Shown here: positions 34,378 through 43,199 of the stretch, in pieces | Layout: the number at the start of each line of letters is the position of its first letter | Position numbering within the stretch: position 1 is the stretch's first letter | Source of the DNA: UBA1181 sp963648205 | Lineage (GTDB): Bacteria; Bacteroidota; Bacteroidia; Bacteroidales; Paludibacteraceae | Length of the DNA stretch: 50,752 nucleotides | Assembly (NCBI GenBank): GCA_963648205.1 | Contig: CAVJCT010000073.1 | Coordinates: 1 to 50,752 of the forward strand | Reading direction: 5' to 3' | Position numbers and translations under genes: made by a program | Notes under the pieces: model-generated | Database searches by the model: none | Told to the model about the DNA's origin: nothing | What the model saw: the letters and a program-made list of their open reading frames with translations, nothing else

Positions 34378-35310
34378 TTATAAATTCTCTACATCAGACG
34401 CAGACAGCCTGGTTACTTTCAAGATAACATCCAACGGCATATTCTCCATTTTCATCTTTCTCGCCATCTCCAATTTCTCGGATTTTCGACCTTCCTCTAT
34501 GCCTTCTTCTTTACCTTCCCGTCTACCTTCCTCAATACCGATTTTGCGACCTTCTTCGACACCATCTTGTCTGACCCCATACATTACAGTACGATGCCAA
34601 CTCACCTCATCCCAAAACTTATCATATCCAAGTTGCTCTTTTTTATTCAACGCAGATACTTTCAAGATACTCATAGCCTTGTTCAGAGGAGGGACTTCTT
34701 TCATTTCTTCCGGCATCTCGTCTGTACGCTCACCAATCTCCGTCAGGAAACGAAGCCATAGCACACGGAGTTTCTTCTCCATATACGTTTTTGGCTTGAA
34801 TTTGGGGAGTTCGACCAAAACCAGATGAAACTCATCCAACACGATTCTGTTGTCCGACGTACTAATGCGGAGATGATGATAAAAATCTTCCTCCTTATTA
34901 GCAATGTCATCTAACAAACAAAGTCCATAAATAGGCTTCAAATCTTGATATCTTCCTCCTGCGTCCAACTGTTTGGAGTAGACCTTTGCCATGTTGAAAA
35001 CCATCCGCTCATACATCTCCTTCCGCCAAAACATCTGCATCTCGACGATAAACTGACGACCCTCTCCGTCCTTGCATCGCACATCAACAATACTATCTTT
35101 CTGCTCCAGACCATCAGGTGTCAACTCTGGCGTAAGATACTCAATCTCAACGATTTCTCTATCATCCAAGGGCAACATCGCATTCAAAAAACTCTTTACG
35201 ATGTCTGGATGCTCTCCAAACACTTTCTTAAATGTTATATCTGCTTTGGGATTAAGATACATACTATGCGATTTCTTTTCCTCAAAGTTATGCAAACATT
35301 TCATTTCCAT
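34378..35310 (-). CDS. Rpn-family PD-(D/E)XK nuclease / putative transposase
   Basis: A protein of 310 residues from ATG 35310 or, more likely, 294 from ATG 35262, where family members begin (MYLNPKADITFKKVFGEHP). The nuclease core shows the PD-(D/E)XK pattern: the aspartate in IVDVRCKDGEG and the E-x-Q in QFIVEMQ. The C-terminus has repeated GIEEGR(R/K)EG-type elements followed by a conserved helical tail. Such proteins are recombination-promoting nucleases often annotated as transposases, common and mobile in Bacteroidota. No flanking inverted repeats were found. Confidence 0.88.
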   Translation of the reverse strand: MEMKCLHNFEEKKSHSMYLNPKADITFKKVFGEHPDIVKSFLNAMLPLDDREIVEIEYLTPELTPDGLEQKDSIVDVRCKDGEGRQFIVEMQMFWRKEMYERMVFNMAKVYSKQLDAGGRYQDLKPIYGLCLLDDIANKEEDFYHHLRISTSDNRIVLDEFHLVLVELPKFKPKTYMEKKLRVLWLRFLTEIGERTDEMPEEMKEVPPLNKAMSILKVSALNKKEQLGYDKFWDEVSWHRTVMYGVRQDGVEEGRKIGIEEGRREGKEEGIEEGRKSEKLEMARKMKMENMPLDVILKVTRLSASDVENL

Positions 35311-35442
35311 AAAATTTTTCTTTATAACTCAAAAACACATTTTTCAAACAAAACTCAATGGCAAGTGCCTTTGCACTCGCCATTTATATAAGTATCAGAC
35401 TATCAGTCTACTTCTCTTTCTATCAAAAGAAACGATGCCATT

Positions 35443-36561
35443 TCATCGTCCTTTGTACATCTCCTCGTAGTACTTTTCATACGCACCGCTTGTGATGTTG
35501 TCCATCCAAGCCTGATTGTCTAAGTACCACTTCACCGTCTTTTCGATGCCTTCCTCGAACTGAAGACTTGGTTCCCAGCCCAACTCTTTCTTCAACTTTG
35601 AAGAATCGATGGCATAGCGCAAATCGTGTCCAGCACGGTCTGTAACGTAAGTGATGAGATTCAAATCTTCGCCCTCTTCTCTGCCCAAAAGACGATCCAC
35701 TGTTTTGATGACTACCTTGATAATATCAATGTTCTTCCACTCGTTGAATCCACCAATATTGTAAGTCTCTGCAATTTTTCCTTTGTGGAAAATCACATCG
35801 ATAGCACGAGCATGGTCAACGACATAGAGCCAGTCGCGCACGTTCTCGCCCTTTCCATAAACTGGCAAAGGACGTTTATGACGGATATTATTGATAAAAA
35901 GCGGAATCAATTTTTCTGGGAACTGATAAGGACCATAATTATTAGAGCAGTTCGTTACAATCGTCGGCATACCATATGTATCGTGGAAAGCACGGACGAA
36001 ATGGTCGCTACTCGCCTTACTTGCAGAATAAGGAGAATGCGGATTGTACTTTGTGTACTCGTGGAAGAACTCGTCACCGTAAACCTCATGGGCAGAGATT
36101 TCAGATTTCTTACCCTCTGGGCAGTTCAACTCCAAAGCGCCGTACACCTCATCCGTAGAAATATGGTAGAAACGTTTTCCTTCATATTTCTCTGGAAGAG
36201 ACTCCCAATAAAGTTTAGCAGCCTGCAAGAGAGAGAGCGTTCCCATCACATTCGTCTTTGCGAAAGTGAAAGGATCTTTGATACTACGATCGACATGACT
36301 CTCGGCAGCGAGGTGAATGACACCCGTCACTTTCTCGTCTTGCATCAACTTGTAGACACCGTCGAAATCGCAGATGTCCATCTTGACAAACTTATAATTA
36401 GGCTTATCCTCGATATCCTTCAAATTAGCCAAATTACCAGCGTAGGTCAACTTGTCTAAGTTGATGATTTTATATTCAGGATACTTGTTAACAAACAACC
36501 TTACAACATGAGAACCGATAAAACCAGCTCCTCCCGTGATTATGATACTCTTCTGAGACAT
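35443..36561 (-). CDS. rfbB: dTDP-glucose 4,6-dehydratase
   Basis: A 372-residue extended short-chain dehydrogenase making dTDP-4-keto-6-deoxyglucose, the committed step to dTDP-rhamnose and other 6-deoxysugars of surface polysaccharides. The NAD motif GGAGFIG is at 10-16, the catalytic T136-D137-E138 in HISTDEVYG, and Y178-x3-K182 in PYSASK. The rest of a rhamnose pathway (rfbA, rfbC, rfbD) is not in the window, so the gene stands alone. It is divergent from ilvD. Confidence 0.95.
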   Translation of the reverse strand: MSQKSIIITGGAGFIGSHVVRLFVNKYPEYKIINLDKLTYAGNLANLKDIEDKPNYKFVKMDICDFDGVYKLMQDEKVTGVIHLAAESHVDRSIKDPFTFAKTNVMGTLSLLQAAKLYWESLPEKYEGKRFYHISTDEVYGALELNCPEGKKSEISAHEVYGDEFFHEYTKYNPHSPYSASKASSDHFVRAFHDTYGMPTIVTNCSNNYGPYQFPEKLIPLFINNIRHKRPLPVYGKGENVRDWLYVVDHARAIDVIFHKGKIAETYNIGGFNEWKNIDIIKVVIKTVDRLLGREEGEDLNLITYVTDRAGHDLRYAIDSSKLKKELGWEPSLQFEEGIEKTVKWYLDNQAWMDNITSGAYEKYYEEMYKGR

Positions 36562-36655
36562 AGTACTTATATTTTTCTTTGAGTGAATTTATCTGAATGA
36601 AACGACACTCTTCGCAAATTTATAGTAAAATTTTTAAATCTATCTTCTTATTTGT

Positions 36656-36663
36656 TAACTTTG
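36656..36663 (+). promoter_or_regulatory. -7 box of the ilv operon promoter
   Basis: TAACTTTG matches TAnnTTTG exactly, 91 bases before the ilvD ATG, predicting a leader of about 84 bases that includes the hairpin at 36666-36712. Confidence 0.5.
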
Positions 36664-36665
36664 CG

Positions 36666-36712
36666 CTAAGTTGCTTATTTGCCCTAATTATGGGTATAGG
36701 AAAGCGACTTAG
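36666..36712 (+). promoter_or_regulatory. Leader hairpin of the ilv operon, possible attenuator
   Basis: CTAAGTTGC (36666-36674) pairs with GCGACTTAG (36704-36712) through nine pairs including one G-U. An inner CCC/GGG element (around 36682-36693) could extend it. GCAATTTTT follows the stem. A terminator-like stem in a short 5' leader of an amino-acid operon suggests attenuation, but no leucine/isoleucine/valine-rich leader peptide was found. Confidence 0.4.
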
Positions 36713-36753
36713 GCAATTTTTAAAATTGGCAAAAAATAAAGGTTATACTGTAT

Positions 36754-38583
36754 ATGAAACACGAATTAAGAAGCTCATTCAGTACGCAAGGACGTAGAAT
36801 GGCAGGTGCGAGAGCCTTATGGCGCGCAAACGGAATGAAGGAAGAACAGATTGGCAAACCTATCATCGCGGTGGTCAACTCATTCACTCAATTTGTGCCT
36901 GGACACGTCCATTTGCATGAGATCGGACAGAAGGTAAAAGCCGAAATCGAGAAATTAGGATGTTTTGCAGCAGAATTCAACACCATCGCCATCGACGACG
37001 GTATCGCAATGGGACACGATGGTATGCTCTACTCTCTTCCATCTCGTGATTTGATCGCTGATAGTGTGGAATATATGGTCAATGCCCACAAGGCCGACGC
37101 AATGGTTTGCATCAGCAACTGCGACAAGATCACTCCAGGTATGCTCCTCGCCACCATGCGTTTGAACATTCCTACCATTTTCGTTTCTGGTGGACCAATG
37201 GAGGCTGGTCAGTTAGGCGACCGTCACTTAGACCTTATCGACGCAATGATTATGTCTGCCGACGATACTCTTCCTGACGATCAAATCCGCAAAGTGGAGG
37301 ATTGTGCTTGTCCAACCTGTGGATCATGCTCAGGTATGTTCACAGCCAACTCAATGAACTGTTTGAATGAGGCTATCGGATTCGGTTTGCCTGGAAACGG
37401 TAGTATCTTGGCTACGCACAAGAATCGTGAGCAGTTGTTCATCGACGCTGCCAAGACCATCGTCGACAACGCATACAAATATTATAGAGACGGCGACGAC
37501 AGCGTTTTGCCGCTTAACATCGCCACTCGTCAGGCATTCCTCAATGCAATGACATTGGATATCGCGATGGGTGGTTCTACCAACACAGTGCTTCACCTTT
37601 TGGCAGTAGCACACGAGGCTGGTGTTAACTTTACTATCGACGACATTGACATGTTGTCTCGCAAGACTCCATGTATCTGCAAGGTTGCTCCCAACACTCA
37701 GAAATACCACATTCAAGATGTGAACCGTGCTGGAGGTGTCATCTCTATCATGAACGAGTTGGCAAAGGGCGGATTGGTTGACACAAGTGTAAAACGTGTT
37801 GACGGACTCACATTGGGTGAGGCGATCGACCAATACTGCATCACCAGCAAGAACGTTACCGAGAAGGCTATCAAGAAATATAAGAGTGCGCCAGGCAACA
37901 AGTTCAACTTGAAGTTGGGTTCACAAGAGAACTACTACGACACGTTGGACACTGACCGTGAGAACGGATGTATCCGTGATTTGCAGCACGCTTACACCAA
38001 AGATGGTGGTTTAGGTGTTTTGAAAGGAAACATCGCCCTCGACGGATGCGTCATCAAGACAGCTGGTGTTGACGAGAGTATATGGAAATTCAGCGGGCCT
38101 GCCAAAGTGTTCCAATCACAGGACGACGCTTGCAAGGGAATCTTGGGTGGCGACGTTGTTTCTGGAGATGTTGTTGTCATCACATACGAAGGACCTAAGG
38201 GAGGACCAGGAATGCAGGAGATGCTCTACCCTACCTCATATATCAAGTCAAGACACTTAGGAAAAGAGTGTGCTTTGATCACAGACGGACGTTTCTCTGG
38301 AGGAACATCAGGATTGTCTATCGGACACATTTCACCAGAGGCTGCATCAGGAGGAAACATCGGATTGGTTCGCAATGGCGACATCATCGAGATTGATATT
38401 CCAAACAGAACGATCAATGTGAAACTCACCGATGAGGAGTTGGCCTCACGTCGCAAGGAAGAGGAAGCCAAAGGCAAGAACGCATGGCAGCCAGTGCGCG
38501 ACAGAGTCGTTTCAAAGGCGTTGCGTGCATACGGCAAGATGGTTGCTTCAGCCGACAAGGGTGGAATCAGAATCGTAGACTAA
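36754..38583 (+). CDS. ilvD: Dihydroxy-acid dehydratase
   Basis: A 609-residue Fe-S dehydratase, third common step of isoleucine/valine synthesis. The cluster-binding C123 lies in ISNCDKITPGM and the CPTCGSCSGMF motif at 186-196. The N-terminus (STQGRRMAGARALWRANGM) matches the family start, and the C-terminal GGTSGLSIGHISPEAASGG is intact. First gene of a four-gene operon, 38 bases before ilvB. Confidence 0.97.
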   Translation: MKHELRSSFSTQGRRMAGARALWRANGMKEEQIGKPIIAVVNSFTQFVPGHVHLHEIGQKVKAEIEKLGCFAAEFNTIAIDDGIAMGHDGMLYSLPSRDLIADSVEYMVNAHKADAMVCISNCDKITPGMLLATMRLNIPTIFVSGGPMEAGQLGDRHLDLIDAMIMSADDTLPDDQIRKVEDCACPTCGSCSGMFTANSMNCLNEAIGFGLPGNGSILATHKNREQLFIDAAKTIVDNAYKYYRDGDDSVLPLNIATRQAFLNAMTLDIAMGGSTNTVLHLLAVAHEAGVNFTIDDIDMLSRKTPCICKVAPNTQKYHIQDVNRAGGVISIMNELAKGGLVDTSVKRVDGLTLGEAIDQYCITSKNVTEKAIKKYKSAPGNKFNLKLGSQENYYDTLDTDRENGCIRDLQHAYTKDGGLGVLKGNIALDGCVIKTAGVDESIWKFSGPAKVFQSQDDACKGILGGDVVSGDVVVITYEGPKGGPGMQEMLYPTSYIKSRHLGKECALITDGRFSGGTSGLSIGHISPEAASGGNIGLVRNGDIIEIDIPNRTINVKLTDEELASRRKEEEAKGKNAWQPVRDRVVSKALRAYGKMVASADKGGIRIVD

Positions 38584-38621
38584 TCACTCTGCAGACAGAG
38601 GTTTAATATAAGGTATAAAAT

Positions 38622-40307
38622 ATGAAGGGCTCATATATATTAATGGAGTCGCTCAAGGCAGAAGGCGTTGATACTATCTTCGGATATCCGGGAGGTAGTA
38701 TCATCCCCGTTTTCGACGCTTTGTACGACTATACAAAAGTTTTCAATTATCTGCTGATGCGCCATGAGCAGGGCGTTGTACACGCAGCAGAGGGCTATGC
38801 TCGCACATCTGGCAAGGTAGGTGTGAGCCTTGTAACCTCTGGTCCGGGTGCAACGAATGCCATCACGGGTATCGCAGATGCGATGATGGACAGCACCCCA
38901 TTGATTGTCATCTCTGGTCAGGTTGGTGCCGCCGCTTTGGGTACGGATGCCTTCCAAGAGATTGATATGGTGGGTATCACGCAACCAATCACGAAGTGGT
39001 CATATCAAATCCGCAATGCTAACGAGGTGGCTTGGGCTGTGGCTCGCGCCTTCTACATTGCATCGTCTGGAAGACCAGGCCCAGTTGTTTTGGACTTCAC
39101 GAAAAACGCTCAAAACGAGGAGGCTGATTTCAACTATAAAAAATGCACATTCTCGCGTGGCTATATTCCAGAGCCTGAGATCAACGCTGATAAGATTGCA
39201 GAAGCAGCAGACCTCATCAACAAGGCGAAGAAACCGCTTGCCCTCGTCGGACAAGGAGTTGTCTTGGGTGGTGCCGAGAAGGAATTGATTGATTTCTTGG
39301 AGAAAGCAGACATTCCTGCAGCCTCAACACTGTTAGGACTCTCTGCCATGCCAACCAATTTCCCTTTGAACAAGGGATTCTTGGGAATGCACGGAAACAT
39401 CGGTCCGAACATCAAAACCAACGAGTGCGACGTATTGATCGCCATTGGTATGCGTTTCGACGACCGTGTTACGGGTGACCTCAACACCTACGCTAAGCAA
39501 GCGAAAGTCATCCACTTGGATATCGATCCAGCCGAGGTGGACAAGAATGTGAAGGCTACCGTCAAAGTGTTGGGAGATGTCAAGAAGACATTGCCAATGC
39601 TCATTCAGAAAGTAGCTGAAACTCGTCATACAGAGTGGATTGAATCCTTCAAGGAACACGAAGAGCGCGAGCAGAAGAGCGTCATCGACCATGCAATCAA
39701 TCCGAAAGAAGGACCGCTCACAATGGGAGAGGTTGTCCGCAAGGTGTCGAACGCCACGAAGCAAGACGCAGTGTTGGTAACCGACGTAGGACAGAACCAG
39801 ATGGAGGCTGCCCGTTATTTCCAATACAAACGTACTCGTAGTATTGTAACCTCAGGAGGATTAGGAACAGAAGGATACGGATTGCCAGCAGCCATCGGTG
39901 CGAAAGTTGGCGTTCCACATCGTACAGTATGCCTTTTCGTAGGAGACGGCGGTTTGCAGATGACCATCCAAGAGTTGGGTACGATTATGCAAAGCAACAT
40001 CGGCGTGAAGATTATCCTCTTGAATAACAACTACTTAGGAATGGTACGTCAGTGGCAACAGTTGTTCTATCACGAGAGATACTCGTCTACCCCATTGGTG
40101 AACCCAGACTTCTGCAAGATTGCCGAAGCATACAATATTGCAAGTCGCTCAGTATCAACGAGAGAAGAGTTGGACGCTGCGATAGAAGACATGGTGAAAG
40201 ACGACAACGCTTATTTGCTTGTTGCGAATGTTGAGGAGAACGGATTGGTTTACCCAATGACCCCAGCAGGAGCAACCGTTACCACCATTTTAACACCAAC
40301 AGAATAA
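38622..40307 (+). CDS. ilvB: Acetolactate synthase, large (catalytic) subunit
   Basis: A 561-residue ThDP enzyme joining pyruvate with pyruvate or 2-ketobutyrate. The catalytic glutamate is E49 in RHEQG; the ThDP/Mg motif starts at GDGG (441-444) and closes with NNNYLGM about 26 residues later. The FAD-binding region lies in the middle domain. The small subunit gene follows after 11 bases, the usual order. Confidence 0.97.
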   Translation: MKGSYILMESLKAEGVDTIFGYPGGSIIPVFDALYDYTKVFNYLLMRHEQGVVHAAEGYARTSGKVGVSLVTSGPGATNAITGIADAMMDSTPLIVISGQVGAAALGTDAFQEIDMVGITQPITKWSYQIRNANEVAWAVARAFYIASSGRPGPVVLDFTKNAQNEEADFNYKKCTFSRGYIPEPEINADKIAEAADLINKAKKPLALVGQGVVLGGAEKELIDFLEKADIPAASTLLGLSAMPTNFPLNKGFLGMHGNIGPNIKTNECDVLIAIGMRFDDRVTGDLNTYAKQAKVIHLDIDPAEVDKNVKATVKVLGDVKKTLPMLIQKVAETRHTEWIESFKEHEEREQKSVIDHAINPKEGPLTMGEVVRKVSNATKQDAVLVTDVGQNQMEAARYFQYKRTRSIVTSGGLGTEGYGLPAAIGAKVGVPHRTVCLFVGDGGLQMTIQELGTIMQSNIGVKIILLNNNYLGMVRQWQQLFYHERYSSTPLVNPDFCKIAEAYNIASRSVSTREELDAAIEDMVKDDNAYLLVANVEENGLVYPMTPAGATVTTILTPTE

Positions 40308-40318
40308 CGGAAGAAGCT

Positions 40319-40873
40319 ATGGATCAACAAGATAAAAAATTATTCACGGTAACCATCTTCTCAGAGAATCATGTCGGATTGTTGAATCAGATCAGTAATG
40401 TTTTCACGAGAAGAGGACTGAATATCGAGACGCTTTCTGTGTCGCCATCCGCATTGAGTGGAATCCACAAATTCACGGTAACCACTTTCTCTGACGATGA
40501 CACAATCGAGAAGGTTGTCAAGCAGATTGACAAGCGAGTAGACATCATCAAGGCGTTCTACAACACAGATGAAGACCTTGTATATCAGGAGATTGCACTC
40601 TACAAAGTAGCGACCGACCAGTTTTTGAAGTTAGGCTCAGTCGAGGAGTTGATTCGCAAATACAATATACGAATCCTCGAAATGACGGAGAACTGCATCG
40701 TATTGGAGAAGACTGGACACTACGACGAGACCCAAGGCTTGTTCACCGAGTTGAGTTCAAAATTGACAGTCCTTCAGTTCATCCGTTCTGGAAGAATCGC
40801 CATCAACAAATCGAAGATTGAGCGACTTTCAGATATGTTGGCAAAGTTGGAAGCTAAAAACAAAAACAAATAA
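40319..40873 (+). CDS. ilvN: Acetolactate synthase, small (regulatory) subunit
   Basis: A 184-residue regulatory subunit. An N-terminal ACT domain (about 7-80) carries the valine-binding pattern ENHVGLLNQISNVFTRRGLNI; the C-terminal domain (about 85-180) activates the large subunit. It confers feedback inhibition by valine. The thioesterase gene follows 12 bases later. Confidence 0.95.
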   Translation: MDQQDKKLFTVTIFSENHVGLLNQISNVFTRRGLNIETLSVSPSALSGIHKFTVTTFSDDDTIEKVVKQIDKRVDIIKAFYNTDEDLVYQEIALYKVATDQFLKLGSVEELIRKYNIRILEMTENCIVLEKTGHYDETQGLFTELSSKLTVLQFIRSGRIAINKSKIERLSDMLAKLEAKNKNK

Positions 40874-40885
40874 GAAACATTTATC

Positions 40886-41620
40886 ATGGAAATTGTCGAA
40901 AGACTCCCACTCACCGTGCAACCCTTCGAAGTGGATTTCAGAGGCAGAATGACATTGCCTTTGATTGTCAACAACCTTTTAAACGTTGCAGGCACGCATG
41001 CCAACCGAAGAGGATTTGGCATCTCGCGACTGAACGAAGAAGGTCACACATGGGTACTTTCACGTTTGGCGTTGGAGTTGAAAGAATTTCCAAAAACAGA
41101 TGATAAGATAATATTTGAAACGTGGGTTGAGAGTCTGATGAGGACTTTCACCCTACGTAATTTTTCCATCAAGAAAGAAGACGGCTGTGTTGTCGGCTAT
41201 GCACGCACGATTTGGGCGATGATTGACACGACGACAAGAAAACCGTTGAATCTTGTCGGTTCAGGCATAGAACCCTACTTGACAGACATTGAATGTCCAA
41301 TAGAAAAGGCTGGTAAAATTGCCATTCCAGACGAGTACGAAGAGAGCATCTTCACCGTAAAATACAGTGACATAGACATCAACCAGCATTTGAACAGCGC
41401 GAAATATGTGGAACACATCATGGATGTTTTCACCCTGCAAAAACTCAGAAACAGCAGCATTTGCCGATTTGAAATTGAGTACATAGACGAATGTTTCTTT
41501 GGCGAGACAATCAAAATACACAAGACTGAAATTTCAGAAACCGAGTTCGTCATCATTCTGAAGAATGAGCAAGACAAGGTAGTCTGCAAAAGCAAAATTC
41601 TATTTTCGGAGGCTGAATAA
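40886..41620 (+). CDS. Acyl-ACP thioesterase
   Basis: A 244-residue double-hotdog thioesterase releasing fatty acids from acyl carrier protein. The second hotdog shows YSDIDINQHLNSAKYVEHIMD (about 154-174) with the catalytic N-x-H region. Its place directly after ilvN is a conserved Bacteroidota arrangement and may tie branched-chain precursors to branched fatty acids, an inference. In related genomes ilvC usually comes next; here it is absent. Confidence 0.9.
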   Translation: MEIVERLPLTVQPFEVDFRGRMTLPLIVNNLLNVAGTHANRRGFGISRLNEEGHTWVLSRLALELKEFPKTDDKIIFETWVESLMRTFTLRNFSIKKEDGCVVGYARTIWAMIDTTTRKPLNLVGSGIEPYLTDIECPIEKAGKIAIPDEYEESIFTVKYSDIDINQHLNSAKYVEHIMDVFTLQKLRNSSICRFEIEYIDECFFGETIKIHKTEISETEFVIILKNEQDKVVCKSKILFSEAE

Positions 41621-41638
41621 ATATCCTTCAAAACTTAC

Positions 41639-41790
41639 ATTTTAAGAAAATTCAAGAGGGAGAAAACTGCACTTTAAGAAAATAAGAAGACCGAAAAATT
41701 GCATTTTAAGAAAATAGAAAGCACAAAAATCTGCATTTTAAGAAAATTCGGAGGTGCAAAAATTGCATTTTAAGAAAATAAGAACTCAGA
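41639..41790. repeat. 32-bp tandem repeat array, four units plus a partial fifth
   Basis: Units start at 41639, 41671, 41703, 41735 and 41767 (partial), exactly 32 bases apart. Each opens with A(T/C)TTTAAGAAAAT and ends with an A-rich stretch and TGC; the roughly 13 middle bases vary. It lies between the thioesterase stop and the truncated DUF4143 remnant. The constant block is too short and the period too small for a CRISPR array, and no cas genes are present. Confidence 0.85.
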
Positions 41791-41823
41791 TTTATTTGAT
41801 ATTCAGACGATTATAAACTATCT

Positions 41824-42363
41824 TTGTTTTTGCAGAAAAACATAACCGTTCCTACAATCAAAAAATATGTAGACTATCTGCAACAAGCCTTTCTCATTCA
41901 GATGCTTTATAAATATTCATTTAAAAGCAAAGAAAGAATAAGAAACACCAAAGCCTACATTGTAGATCCAGGGTTACAAAACAACCGAGACAATGCCTTC
42001 GCCGCAGAAAACATAGGTTGGAGGTTGGAGAATGTTGTTTACATAGAACTGCTACGACGAGGTTCAAACAATTTCTTGAACATTTACTATTATAAGGCGA
42101 ATGCAAGGGCAAAAGAGATTGACTTTGTGGTTTGCAATCAAGACAAAGCGGTAGAGTTGATACAAGTAGCATACGATATCAGTACCGAAAAGACTTATAA
42201 TCGGGAAGTCAGTTCGCTGATCAAAGCCTCAACAGAATTGAACTGCGACAAACTCACCTTGATAGCCTTCACTCACAGTCGGACCATAGAAGAACAAGGC
42301 AAGAAAATTGAGATTTACGATGCGATGGATTGGTTGTTGCAAGGGTCGACCATAAAATATTAG
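41824..42363 (+). pseudogene. C-terminal remnant of a DUF4143 ATPase
   Basis: About 179 residues correspond to the C-terminal DUF4143 domain of the AAA-plus-DUF4143 ATPases common in Bacteroidota (TIKKYVDYLQQAFLIQMLYKY, then GWRLENVVYIELLRRG, KEIDFVV and VELIQVAYD). The N-terminal ATPase half with its Walker motifs is missing; only a TTG can start the frame, and a TGA at 41797-41799 closes it upstream. The missing part has been replaced by the 32-bp repeat array. Remaining codons are intact, so the loss may be recent. Confidence 0.75.
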
Positions 42364-42446
42364 GTCTACGATTCAAAAATCAGTGTGAATTTGCTTTCTT
42401 TCCCAGAAATCACTAAATTTAAGCATAATTTTTAAACGGATAAACT

Positions 42447-43112
42447 ATGGCAAACGAGTTAGATGAAATGAGTGGCCCAGTAAACAATGAAGGGCGAGAC
42501 ATCAATGTGATTGAGAAGCGTATTCCAGTGGAGATCGGGATTGGTTCAACGATTTTCGAGGTTGCACTTTGGGTGTGCGGAATCATCCCCGGATTGATTT
42601 TCCAGTACAAAAAAGTGAAGGCAAAGAACTATTTGCAGCAGTTGCAACAGAAGATTCAAGCAGACGCATCCAACATAGACAATCTTTTGGAACAGAGAGT
42701 GCAGATTTTGCAAAACGTTGCTCCGCTACTTCGCGAGGCTATTGAGTTGGACAAGGACGTGATGAAGAGTGTTGCAGCCCTTCGTAGCGGTGGTCGCCTA
42801 TCGGAGGAAGACCGTAACGCCGTATCTCAGAGCATCGATGGCGGGTTCGGAAGATTGTTTCCTCAGGTGGAGGCATACCCAGAGTTGAAGGCACACCAAG
42901 CCATCGCCGACGCTATGCAACAAAACGACTATCTCCAACGTGAGATTACAGCCGCACGTTCGCTCTACAACGACACCGTGGCTCAGTGGAACCGTGATAT
43001 CTTCGATTGGCCAACAAAACAGATCGTTGCAGCACGCTCTGGCTACACCACCCGTATTCCATTCACGGCATCAGCTGCCACAAAGGCACGCGCCCGTGAA
43101 GTATTCTTCTAA
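42447..43112 (+). CDS. LemA-family protein
   Basis: A 221-residue protein with one membrane helix (about 29-51), a coiled-coil helical bundle (about 60-215), and the LemA-type phrases YPELKAHQAIADAM and SLYNDTVAQWNRDIFDWP. LemA proteins are membrane-anchored helical proteins of uncertain function, often encoded next to membrane partners. The larger membrane gene 87 bases downstream fits that habit; a perfect hairpin lies between them. Confidence 0.85.
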   Translation: MANELDEMSGPVNNEGRDINVIEKRIPVEIGIGSTIFEVALWVCGIIPGLIFQYKKVKAKNYLQQLQQKIQADASNIDNLLEQRVQILQNVAPLLREAIELDKDVMKSVAALRSGGRLSEEDRNAVSQSIDGGFGRLFPQVEAYPELKAHQAIADAMQQNDYLQREITAARSLYNDTVAQWNRDIFDWPTKQIVAARSGYTTRIPFTASAATKARAREVFF

Positions 43113-43137
43113 TCAACAGATAGTTGACTTATCTTGT

Positions 43138-43165
43138 AGACTGTGCAGACCTTTTTGCACAGTCT
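43138..43165 (+). terminator. 10-bp stem hairpin between lemA-like gene and its neighbour
   Basis: AGACTGTGCA (43138-43147) and TGCACAGTCT (43156-43165) are perfect complements, with the T-rich part in the loop and not after the stem. It may be a weak terminator, tuning expression of the downstream gene, or an RNA stability element. Confidence 0.55.
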
Positions 43166-43199
43166 GTTCGTTGTATGTTTAACTGAAGAATAGCGCGAA

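Noticed and set aside
34378..35310. Complete insertion sequence around the Rpn-type gene
   Set aside because: No terminal inverted repeats or target-site duplication could be found on either side.
36690..36797. 35-codon frame overlapping the ilvD start as a leader peptide
   Set aside because: It lacks runs of branched-chain codons and overlaps the ilvD coding region; nothing supports its translation.
41639..41790. CRISPR array
   Set aside because: The period is 32 bases with only about 13-16 constant, units have no proper spacers and no cas gene is present.
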